DNA of 22,651 bases from an uncultured Muribaculaceae bacterium (GTDB lineage: Bacteria; Bacteroidota; Bacteroidia; Bacteroidales; Muribaculaceae). Positions 7,573-14,003 of this stretch are shown in pieces. Both the position numbers and the translations under genes were made by a program. The first letter of the stretch is position 1; each line of letters begins with the position of its first letter. A model generated the notes under the pieces. That model saw only the letters and a list, made by a program, of their open reading frames with translations, searched no databases and was not told where the DNA came from. The stretch lies in the NCBI GenBank assembly GCA_910579605.1, contig CAJTUG010000022.1:13355-36005 (forward strand). The letters run 5' to 3'.

Positions 7573-9269
7573 TTTTGGGGTATTTTAAGCCTTTGGCCTG
7601 CATTTATATTATCAGAACGCAAACCATTTGCTTCTTTGAGCGCTTTAACTGTCACTCCGTAGCGATTGGCAATTTTCGAGAGATTCTCTCCTCGTGCAAC
7701 TTTATGGGTTTTAGGGCGCTGAGCTTGCTGAGTCTTTTTAGGTTCAACTTTTTTAGGTTTAGCTTCTTGCTTTTTAGCCTGCGTTACCTCAGCTTTAACA
7801 TTTGCTTCCTCTTTAGTCTCGTGAGTCGAAACAGTATCTGCAGGTGCTGCAAATGCCGCTGCAACCTTGCCGGTAGCGGTAGTGTCGGCGTCAAGTTTTA
7901 CAGTAGCAGAATCGGTTTGTTCTACTGCTTTGACGTCAGTTGTTGCCGGAATTTCCGTTGGTTCTTCAACAACCTTTGTTTCAACATATTTACGCTGTAT
8001 AGTCTTAATTTTAAGCTTTTGCCCTGTTTTGGGTTTCTTTCCAACCCTATTGAGTTTTCTTATCTCCGAAACAGTTATCCCATAACGTTTTGCTATTTTA
8101 GACAATGTTTCACCACGGCGAACTGTATGCCATTTAATTGTTTCTTCGTCGTAATATTCACCACGCGAGTCTTTACCTTTCACTGCGCCAGAAGCAGGTT
8201 CAACCACACCACGACGAGAATATTTAGATGCAGCATGATTTACAATTGAATCCTCGCTCACAACATAGGCAAGGGTCTGCAGAGAAGGTAAGACCAATGA
8301 ATACGGGTGTATGTCGCCGGGAATCAAATCTTTGCGGAATTGCGGGTTCAACGCACGCAGCTCATCGATAGGAATATCCATAACTTGCGAAATCTGGTCA
8401 AAATGAACTCTGCGACTCACGTGGATTGTATCCACAACAATAGGACGCTTGGCAAGCGCCGGAGAGATGTTATGTTCTTTATGATAGTTCATTATATAGT
8501 TGGCGGCAATAAAAGCCGGGACATAACCACGGGTTTCCTTAGGCAAGAAAGGATAAATCTCCCAAAAATCGTGTTTCCCGTCGCCAGCACGGCGCAAAGC
8601 CTTGTTCACGTTGCCAGGGCCACAGTTATAGGCAGCAATGGCCAATGACCAATCCCCGTAGGTAGAGTAAAGTTGCTTGAGGTATCTTGCAGCAGCGTCT
8701 GAAGACAGGTAGGGATCTCTGCGTTGGTCTACCAATGAATTTATTTCCAAGCCCAAACCGGTAGCTGTTCCAGGCATAAACTGCCATAAACCCGAAGCAC
8801 CGGCCTTAGAAACCGCCGAAGGCACAAGGGCACTTTCTATAACGGGCAGATATTTAAGTTCCAAGGGCATTTTATGGCGTTCTAAAGCTTCTTCAAATAT
8901 AGGCATGTAATAAATACTTAAGCCCAACATATTCTCTACCAATTGCTTCTTGCGGGCATAAAAATCTATCGTGCTTCTAACCACCGAATTATATGGCATT
9001 TCTATTTCGGTCGGCAAAAGCCCGAGACGCTCTATTATAATCTCATCTGTCAGAGGTCCGGTAGGTTTGGAATCCGCGTCGTAGTCAATAATAGCATAAT
9101 TTTTCAGATACCATTCTTCAAGCATAGCCTTGGTATCGGTTTCGTAGCTATTGGGCATCACCACAACCGGTTGCATGGAAGCATCGGACACGGAAAGAAC
9201 CGATTGCGCCCACGACACATTAGTGCAAACCAAACTGGCAGCAATGATGATTTTATGTAGAAATTTCAT
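7569..9269 (-). CDS. mltD: MltD-type lytic transglycosylase with LysM repeats
   Basis: 566 residues, exported: signal peptide MKFLHKIIIAASLVCTNVSW, cleavage likely after WAQ near 22. Cleaves peptidoglycan glycan strands in the periplasm. The SLT domain spans about 125-235: VIESALVPSAVSKAGASGLW carries the catalytic Glu145, followed by QFMPGTATGLGLE and AIAAYNCGPGNVNKAL. A degenerate LysM-like segment sits near 285-330 (FDQISQVMDIPIDELRALNP), a clear LysM at 381-422 (HTVRRGETLSKIAKRYG) and a second clear LysM at the C-terminus, about 522-564 (HKVARGENLSKIANRYG). The two are joined by an 85-90 residue linker rich in Lys, Thr, Ala, Pro and Glu. This is the MltD layout. It follows the DUF5683 gene after 18 nt in the parA-parB unit, a neighbourhood common in Bacteroidota. 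Confidence 0.93.
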   Translation of the reverse strand: MKFLHKIIIAASLVCTNVSWAQSVLSVSDASMQPVVVMPNSYETDTKAMLEEWYLKNYAIIDYDADSKPTGPLTDEIIIERLGLLPTEIEMPYNSVVRSTIDFYARKKQLVENMLGLSIYYMPIFEEALERHKMPLELKYLPVIESALVPSAVSKAGASGLWQFMPGTATGLGLEINSLVDQRRDPYLSSDAAARYLKQLYSTYGDWSLAIAAYNCGPGNVNKALRRAGDGKHDFWEIYPFLPKETRGYVPAFIAANYIMNYHKEHNISPALAKRPIVVDTIHVSRRVHFDQISQVMDIPIDELRALNPQFRKDLIPGDIHPYSLVLPSLQTLAYVVSEDSIVNHAASKYSRRGVVEPASGAVKGKDSRGEYYDEETIKWHTVRRGETLSKIAKRYGITVSEIRKLNRVGKKPKTGQKLKIKTIQRKYVETKVVEEPTEIPATTDVKAVEQTDSATVKLDADTTATGKVAAAFAAPADTVSTHETKEEANVKAEVTQAKKQEAKPKKVEPKKTQQAQRPKTHKVARGENLSKIANRYGVTVKALKEANGLRSDNINAGQRLKIPQK

Positions 9270-9287
9270 ATCATTAAAAATTTATAG

Positions 9288-10007
9288 TCAAAATGTTAAG
9301 GCCCACATGAGACCGACCGAAGGCAATCCGCCTCTCACATCTTGCACCACCGATGGCGACCAGTCAAGAGACAAATCGGGTGTGATGTCGAAATGAGACA
9401 AAGAAGCATCAACGTATGCGTCTACCATAGCCACGAAATACACTGCCACCATGCAGATTATGCATAAATCGCGGTTGCGGCGGTAAAAGTTTTTACGGCT
9501 CTGCATTATATTAGTGAGCCACGTTTTATCTAAATCTTCTTCCTTTGTGTTTGGCGGGAAGAAATCCATATATGAGTTTGTATTCGGGTCGTTGTCCATT
9601 AAATCGCGATATGCCCTTGTATAGTCCGTAAGCATGGAATTATTCCAAGACGTTGCATACCCTAAGCCCATGTAGCCACCAATGACGATTGGCAATTTCC
9701 AATATCGGCGGTTATACAACTGCCCTAAGCCGGGAAATAATGCCGACATCCACACGGCCTTGGTAGGGTCGGGGTTGAAAGCCACTTCACGCTCTTCCCA
9801 AACATCATATTTAGATACTTTTTTTTCGGGCAACTCGTTTGCAATCGAATCAACAACAATCCGACCGAGAACTACCTCCACGCTATCGGGGCGCAAAGAA
9901 ATACTGTCGGTCGCATGAATGCGTTTCACAGGCAAATGCTCCGCCTGCTGAGCGCACAAGTTCAAAGACATCAATGCGAAGAATATCAATAATATCGCCT
10001 TACGCAT
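9288..10007 (-). CDS. DUF5683 family exported/membrane protein
   Basis: 239 residues with a signal peptide (MRKAILLIFFALMSLNLCAQ). The central part carries the family block KAVWMSALFPGLGQLYNRRY (start near residue 79), then hydrophobic segments LPIVIGGYMGLGYATSW and, near 180-200, LCIICMVAVYFVAMVDAYVDA, followed by a C-terminal strand-like tail ending in LTF. This pattern (SALxPGxGQxYN plus two or more membrane segments) is DUF5683, whose function is unknown; an envelope location is likely. It lies one base after parB and 18 nt before the lytic transglycosylase gene, so it is co-transcribed with the chromosome partition genes. No catalytic residues can be named. Confidence 0.88.
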   Translation of the reverse strand: MRKAILLIFFALMSLNLCAQQAEHLPVKRIHATDSISLRPDSVEVVLGRIVVDSIANELPEKKVSKYDVWEEREVAFNPDPTKAVWMSALFPGLGQLYNRRYWKLPIVIGGYMGLGYATSWNNSMLTDYTRAYRDLMDNDPNTNSYMDFFPPNTKEEDLDKTWLTNIMQSRKNFYRRNRDLCIICMVAVYFVAMVDAYVDASLSHFDITPDLSLDWSPSVVQDVRGGLPSVGLMWALTF

Positions 10008-10008
10008 C

Positions 10009-10887
10009 TTACTGTTTCAAAGAGTCAAAAATGGTTATCAATCTCAAGAGTTCTTCCTCGTCTTTAAACGAGAAAGTAATTTTTCCTTTACCCTGGCTGT
10101 TGCAATCCAATTTTACGGGTGCTTTGAAAACATCCGACAGACGTTTTTTCAATTCATCGAAATCTGCGTTATGGCGCCTCTCTCCCCTGTTTTTAGGTTT
10201 TTCGGCAACCGCCGATTCTTCGTACATTTTGGCAAGCTCCTCTACACGACGTACAGATAAGCCTTCTTTCAAAATTTCGTTATATAATTTAAGCTGGAGC
10301 GCAGGGTTAGAAATAGTGAGCAAGGCTCTTGCGTGTCCCATATCAAGCCGTTTGTCGCGCAGACCGAGCTGTACTTCCGCCGGCAGGCGAAGCAGGCGCA
10401 AGAAATTGGCCACCGTTGTGCGTTTTTTCCCAATCCTTTCGCTGAGCCGTTCTTGAGTCAGGTTGTACTGGTCTATAAGTTTACGAAAAGTGAGCGCTAT
10501 TTCAATGGCATTGAGGTCTTCTCGCTGTATATTCTCAATAAGAGCCATTTCAGTCAGTTCCGTATCGTTGGCATCGCGTATATATGCCGGAACCGTTTTA
10601 AGACCGGCCATCATGGCTGCGCGATATCGTCGTTCCCCTGCTATAATCTGGTAGGAATCAGCGCCTGTTTTGCGAAGCGAAAGCGGTTGAATTATTCCGA
10701 GTTGACTTATAGAAGCAGCAAGTTCTTCCAAGGAATCGTCGTCGAACATTGTTCGTGGTTGATCGGGATTTCTTGAAATCTTGTCAAGAGATATTTCGTT
10801 AATTGCAGACAAGCCTCTTGCAGGTTCGTCGTCCATTGCCAGCAGACTGTCTAAGCCTCGGCCTAATGCATTGTGTTTAACAGCCAA
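10009..10887 (-). CDS. parB: Chromosome partitioning protein ParB
   Basis: 292 residues. Binds parS sites, spreads as a CTP-dependent clamp and works with ParA in chromosome segregation. Visible features: N-terminal KHNALGRGLDSLL ParA-interacting segment (residues 4-16); the ParB/Srx CTPase fold with IAGERRYRA at 82-90 and ENIQREDLN at 118-126; a helix-turn-helix near 143-165 (LTQERLSERIGKKRTTVANF); and a C-terminal dimerisation segment ending EELLRLITIFDSLKQ. The start codon is TTG (10887-10885): an in-frame TAA lies five codons upstream and the next ATG would remove the conserved ParA-contact segment, so TTG is the only sensible start. It follows parA by 35 nt. Canonical chromosomal ParB; a DNA-binding Noc-type role is unlikely given the paired parA. 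Confidence 0.97.
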   Translation of the reverse strand: MAVKHNALGRGLDSLLAMDDEPARGLSAINEISLDKISRNPDQPRTMFDDDSLEELAASISQLGIIQPLSLRKTGADSYQIIAGERRYRAAMMAGLKTVPAYIRDANDTELTEMALIENIQREDLNAIEIALTFRKLIDQYNLTQERLSERIGKKRTTVANFLRLLRLPAEVQLGLRDKRLDMGHARALLTISNPALQLKLYNEILKEGLSVRRVEELAKMYEESAVAEKPKNRGERRHNADFDELKKRLSDVFKAPVKLDCNSQGKGKITFSFKDEEELLRLITIFDSLKQ

Positions 10888-10922
10888 TTTCGTGGATTTT
10901 TAGGGATTTTGCGTAAAAAATA

Positions 10923-11717
10923 TCAGCCTACTGCAACTTTGGCCTTTCGTTTTTTTGCATGTTTAGAAATAAGTTCTTTGGCCAAAAGGATATGGCTTGT
11001 GGCTCCACGGCTTTCTGGGTCGTAGAGGAGTGCCGGTATCCCGTGGCTCGGAGCTTCACTCAAACGGATGTTGCGAGGAATAACGGTTGTGAAAACCATG
11101 TCGGCAAAATGGCCTTTAAGCTCTTCGTAGATTTGGTTGGCAAGCCTCAAACGTGCATCATACATCGTGAGTAGGAAACCTTCGATTTCCAACTGCGTGT
11201 TAAGGCGGCTTTTTATAATCCTGATCGTGTTGAGAAGTTTGCTGATACCTTCGAGCGCAAAGTATTCTGCCTGAACCGGAATAATCACAGAATCTGCCGC
11301 CGTGAGGGCATTCACGGTAATGAGGCCGAGCGACGGAGAACAGTCTATTATGATATAATCGTATTCCTCCTTTACAGGTTGTAGAAGATTTTTCAGCACT
11401 CTTTCGCGGTCGGGCTTATTAATCAGTTCAATTTCCGCGCCGGCAAGGTCTATTCTCGAACCAATCAAAAACAGGCCATCCATACATGTCTTGACTTCGG
11501 AGCCTGCCATGGGATAAGCATCCACCATGCATTCGTAAATAGACGAGGTCATGGTACGCGGATCGATACCGTAACCCGAGGTGGCATTGGCTTGAGGGTC
11601 GGCATCGATGATGAGGACTTTTTCACCTTCTGCGGCCAAAGAAGCGGCGAGGTTTATCGTCGTGGTTGTTTTTCCGACACCGCCTTTTTGGTTGGCTATT
11701 GCTATGATTTTTCCCAT
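10923..11717 (-). CDS. parA: Chromosome partitioning ATPase ParA (Soj)
   Basis: 264 residues from the ATG at 11717; an open 62-codon upstream extension runs through the promoter region and is not family-like, since MGKIIAIANQKGGVGKTT is the normal start. Deviant Walker A KGGVGKT at residues 11-17, with signature Lys11; IIDADPQANATSG at about 38-50; Walker B region YIIIDCSPSLG near 117-127; and IPVQAEYFALEG near 143-154. These are hallmarks of chromosomal ParA/Soj ATPases without the N-terminal HTH of plasmid type Ia ParA. The tail is very basic (AKKRKAKVAVG), suiting nonspecific DNA binding. Acts with ParB in origin segregation and may influence replication initiation, by analogy to Soj. First gene of the parA-parB-DUF5683-mltD-nitroreductase unit, and divergent from dnaN. 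Confidence 0.97.
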   Translation of the reverse strand: MGKIIAIANQKGGVGKTTTTINLAASLAAEGEKVLIIDADPQANATSGYGIDPRTMTSSIYECMVDAYPMAGSEVKTCMDGLFLIGSRIDLAGAEIELINKPDRERVLKNLLQPVKEEYDYIIIDCSPSLGLITVNALTAADSVIIPVQAEYFALEGISKLLNTIRIIKSRLNTQLEIEGFLLTMYDARLRLANQIYEELKGHFADMVFTTVIPRNIRLSEAPSHGIPALLYDPESRGATSHILLAKELISKHAKKRKAKVAVG

Positions 11718-11763
11718 ATTACGTGTGAAGTGAGAGATTATGGCTGCAAAATAACAAAAAATC

Positions 11764-11791
11764 CGTGGAACAAAAAAACTTTTGTTCCACG
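11764..11791. repeat. Perfect 12-bp inverted repeat with parS-like half-sites
   Basis: Left arm CGTGGAACAAAA at 11764-11775, 4-base spacer AAAC, right arm TTTTGTTCCACG at 11780-11791; all 12 base pairs match. Each arm, read outward, contains TGTTCCACG, one base different from the canonical parS half-site TGTTTCACG. The halves are arranged back-to-back with their CACG ends facing outward, unlike true parS, in which the CACG ends meet. It lies 47 bp upstream of the parA ATG. It could be an operator for ParB or another regulator, or an RNA hairpin in a parA leader. Without a T-tract it is a poor terminator. Confidence 0.75.
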
Positions 11792-11842
11792 AAATAACCA
11801 ACTTGTTAATAACATTTGCTATAACGCTGATTTCTTGCACAT

Positions 11843-11850
11843 TAACTTTG
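11843..11850 (+). promoter_or_regulatory. Possible second upstream -7 element for dnaN
   Basis: TAACTTTG fits TAnnTTTG. A TTTG at 11815-11818 lies 24 bp upstream, longer than the usual 19-21 bp spacing. If used it would give a leader of about 190 nt before dnaN. Chance occurrence is quite possible. Confidence 0.25.
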
Positions 11851-11920
11851 AACGCGTGTTTATAAATCTTTCTTGACAAATCAAAGCATTGGATAAGGCC
11901 CAAAAAATCGCTTCAAAAAG

Positions 11921-11951
11921 GTTGAAAAGCCATTTTTTTGTCGTATCTTTG
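11921..11951 (+). promoter_or_regulatory. dnaN promoter, Bacteroidota sigma-ABfr type
   Basis: GTTG at 11921-11924 (consensus TTTG), 19-bp spacer, TATCTTTG at 11944-11951 (consensus TAnnTTTG). Both boxes and the spacing fit the Bacteroidota primary sigma factor promoter. Transcription should start roughly at 11956-11960, giving a leader of about 90 nt before the dnaN ATG at 12050. Confidence 0.75.
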
Positions 11952-11962
11952 TAAAATATTAT

Positions 11963-12034
11963 ATGCTGACACAAGTGGGCAAATATTATGATAATTTGCC
12001 TGCCAGCAAGATATATCAACCAGACAAAATATAG
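11963..12034 (+). other. Possible 23-codon upstream ORF in the dnaN leader
   Basis: ATG at 11963 opens 23 codons (starts MLTQVGKYYDN, ends YQPDKI) and stops with TAG at 12032-12034, 15 nt before dnaN. A second, 18-codon ORF starts at 11988 inside the hairpin loop and ends at 12044. Neither resembles a known leader peptide, and short ORFs are expected by chance. Confidence 0.15.
11977..12001 (+). promoter_or_regulatory. Small hairpin in the dnaN leader
   Basis: GGCAAAT at 11978-11984 pairs with ATTTGCC at 11994-12000, with a 9-base loop and a possible closing G-U pair at 11977/12001. It lies in the predicted 5' leader of dnaN. No known riboswitch consensus is recognised; stability looks modest. 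Confidence 0.4.
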
Positions 12035-12049
12035 AAAAATATAACCCAC

Positions 12050-13180
12050 ATGAAATTCAACGTATCGAGCAAAACGCTCTACAGCGCAGCCTCTGCCGTA
12101 AGCAAGGTAATCAATTCCAAAAACGCACTTGCTGTTTTGGACAATTTTCTTATAACTCTTAACGGCAACGTCCTCACTATCACCGGTTCGGATGCCGAGA
12201 ATGCTCTTACGGCCAGATTAGAGGTGAGTTCTGCCGAGGGCAACGGTTCGTTCTGCCTTGCGGCACGACGCCTTGTGGAACTTCTCAAAGAACTGCCCGA
12301 CCAGGGAATGGAAGTAAACATCAACGAAGATAACCTTGAGGTACAGATTTCATATTCTGCCGGGCACTACTCTTTTGTCGGCATAAATTCCAACCAGTAC
12401 CCCACATTCGAGGGACAGAAAAACGATTCGGAACCCGTCAATTTCAGCATAGCGGCAGAGCAGCTTCTTGCCGGTTTAGATAACACTATGTTTGCCGTGA
12501 GCACCGACGAATACCGCCAGATTATGCAAGGTGTCCTCATGGATGTAGCTCCAGAAAGCATAACTTTCGTAGCTACAGACACACGCAAGTTGGTGCGTTA
12601 TATCGACCGCCGCACTGCTCCCGGCGTAACAGGCCAATGTGTCATCCCCTCCAAGCCTGCAAACATCCTCAAAAACGTATTTGGGAAGGAAGAGAGCCTT
12701 GACATAACCATGACACGCCGCAGCGCCATCATCAAGAGCGAAAACTATACTTTCCAGTGCACTTTCCTCAACGGCAATTATCCCGACTATAACCGCGTGT
12801 TCCCCAAAAACAACACCCAGGTTTTGACGGTAGACCGAAATGCTCTTCTCAATGCAGTCCGCCGTGTAGGCATTTTCGTGGAAGTCGACGGCGGTCTCGA
12901 GAAATTCAAGATAACACCCGACCGCATTTTGCTCAAGAGCAATGACCCCAACTTGTGTACCAGCGCTCGCGAACAGGTTCCCTGCTCATTCAGCGGCCAA
13001 GACCTCACGATAGGTTTCGGAGCAGCTTATCTGATGGAAATCCTTACAACTCTCAAAGGCAATGAATTGATAGTGAATCTTGGTGACGCAAGCCGTCCTG
13101 GCGTATTCCGCCCGGCAGAAGAACCCGACAATACAGAACTGGTTATGCTCCTCATGCCCATGACTGTAGGAGAATTTTAA
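12050..13180 (+). CDS. dnaN: DNA polymerase III sliding clamp (beta subunit)
   Basis: 376 residues, the usual length for a bacterial beta clamp. The homodimeric ring tethers DNA polymerase III to DNA and is the docking hub for repair and replication factors. Three repeated clamp domains of about 120 residues are evident: MKFNVSSKTLYSAASAVSKV and LDNFLITLNGNVLTITGSDAE in the first; the AEQLLAGLDNTMFAVSTDE and ATDTRKLVRY blocks in the second; and CTFLNGNYPDYNRVFP followed by VDRNALLNAVRRVGIF in the third. The C-terminus ends VMLLMPMTVGEF, close to the conserved MPMRL-type end that forms part of the peptide-binding cleft. ATG at 12050 is about 90 nt behind a strong promoter. dnaA and recF are not adjacent, so dnaN here heads a different unit (exonuclease, coaBC and downstream genes) and lies back-to-back with parA. 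Confidence 0.98.
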   Translation: MKFNVSSKTLYSAASAVSKVINSKNALAVLDNFLITLNGNVLTITGSDAENALTARLEVSSAEGNGSFCLAARRLVELLKELPDQGMEVNINEDNLEVQISYSAGHYSFVGINSNQYPTFEGQKNDSEPVNFSIAAEQLLAGLDNTMFAVSTDEYRQIMQGVLMDVAPESITFVATDTRKLVRYIDRRTAPGVTGQCVIPSKPANILKNVFGKEESLDITMTRRSAIIKSENYTFQCTFLNGNYPDYNRVFPKNNTQVLTVDRNALLNAVRRVGIFVEVDGGLEKFKITPDRILLKSNDPNLCTSAREQVPCSFSGQDLTIGFGAAYLMEILTTLKGNELIVNLGDASRPGVFRPAEEPDNTELVMLLMPMTVGEF

Positions 13181-13235
13181 GAGCGTGTTTAGCAATACAC
13201 TTTAAACGCCACAAGGGCAAACACTCCCAAAACAC

Positions 13236-14003
13236 ATGAAACTTAAACTCACACGTCCTCTCGTTTTCTTTGATTTGGAAACGACCGGCACCAACATAAA
13301 TTCCGACCGCATTGTGGAGATATCGGTTATCAAACTCATGCCCGACGGCATGCGTTATGAGAAAACACGACGGCTCAACCCGGAGATGCACATCCCCGAA
13401 GAAGCTACGGCCGTACACCACATTACCGATGAAGATGTTGCAAACGAGCCAACTTTCAGGCAGATAGCAGCCTCGCTCAAGCAATTGATAGACAACTGCG
13501 ACATTGCCGGCTTTAACTCAAACCGCTTTGATGTTCCTTTATTGGACCGCGAGTTTGAACGAGCAGGCATTGACATAGACCTTACCAGAGCACGTTTTAT
13601 CGATGTCCAGACAATCTACCACAAAAAAGAGCCGCGCACATTAGTGGCGGCATATCGCTACTATTGCGACAAGGAGTTGGAAGGGGCGCATGGTGCACTT
13701 GCAGACACCCGTGCCACTATGGAGGTCTTGTTGGCACAATTGGAGCGTTACGAAGATGTGCCATGTGAGGTAGGGGCTTTGTCGGAATATGCACAGGCAA
13801 ATAAAAATGTGGACCTGATGGGACGTCTTATATACGACGACCAAAACCGCGAGGTTATTAATTTCGGCAAATACAAAGGACGCCTTGCGGAAGACGTTCT
13901 CAGCACCGATCCAGGTTACTACAGCTGGATTATGCAAGGTGATTTTCCCCGTACTACCAAGAACGCGTTTACCCGCATAAAACTTAGAGGCAGAAAAAAA
14001 TGA
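13236..14003 (+). CDS. DEDDh 3'-5' exonuclease with ExoX-like C-terminal domain
   Basis: 255 residues. The N-terminal 170 residues are a DnaQ-like exonuclease: motif I VFFDLETTGT (Asp13, Glu15), motif II IAGFNSNRFDVPLL (Asp near 94), motif III HGALADTRAT with the catalytic His and Asp. The C-terminus, INFGKYKGRLAEDVLSTDPG followed by YYSWIMQGDFP, resembles the small domain found after the exonuclease in ExoX-like proteins. It removes nucleotides from DNA 3' ends. It could be the proofreading epsilon-like subunit or a repair exonuclease; its place 55 nt after dnaN is compatible with either, and the clamp-binding peptide is not obvious. Its TGA overlaps the coaBC ATG by 4 nt (ATGA). No other gene or clear terminator lies in the 55-nt gap before it. 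Confidence 0.92.
   Translation: MKLKLTRPLVFFDLETTGTNINSDRIVEISVIKLMPDGMRYEKTRRLNPEMHIPEEATAVHHITDEDVANEPTFRQIAASLKQLIDNCDIAGFNSNRFDVPLLDREFERAGIDIDLTRARFIDVQTIYHKKEPRTLVAAYRYYCDKELEGAHGALADTRATMEVLLAQLERYEDVPCEVGALSEYAQANKNVDLMGRLIYDDQNREVINFGKYKGRLAEDVLSTDPGYYSWIMQGDFPRTTKNAFTRIKLRGRKK

Larger units (their letters stand above)
11718..12049. other. 332-bp divergent intergenic region between parA and dnaN
   Basis: AT-rich, non-coding on inspection. It holds, left to right: the parA leader, a perfect 12-bp inverted repeat (11764-11791), a possible upstream -7 element (11843-11850), the main dnaN promoter (11921-11951) and the dnaN leader with a small hairpin (11977-12001). No perfect TAnnTTTG element for parA was found on the minus strand; the nearest (TTATTTTG, 11754-11747) has one mismatch. 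No cluster of DnaA boxes was seen. Confidence 0.8.

Noticed and set aside
7730..8000. Repeat-like A/T-rich tract
   Set aside because: It encodes the Lys/Ala/Thr/Pro-rich linker between the LysM domains of the lytic transglycosylase; not a DNA repeat element.
9839..10456. 205-codon plus-strand open frame opposite DUF5683 and parB
   Set aside because: Spans two well-supported genes on the other strand; Ser- and Arg-rich, low-complexity translation.
11718..11903. 62-residue N-terminal extension of the ParA frame
   Set aside because: It runs through the inverted repeat and AT-rich control region; ParA/Soj proteins start at the MGKIIAIANQKGG segment.
11718..12049. Chromosomal replication origin (oriC) between parA and dnaN
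   Set aside because: The context (parAB, dnaN, AT-rich) is suggestive, but no TTATCCACA-type DnaA boxes or 13-mer repeats were found and dnaA is absent. Strand-skew data would be needed.
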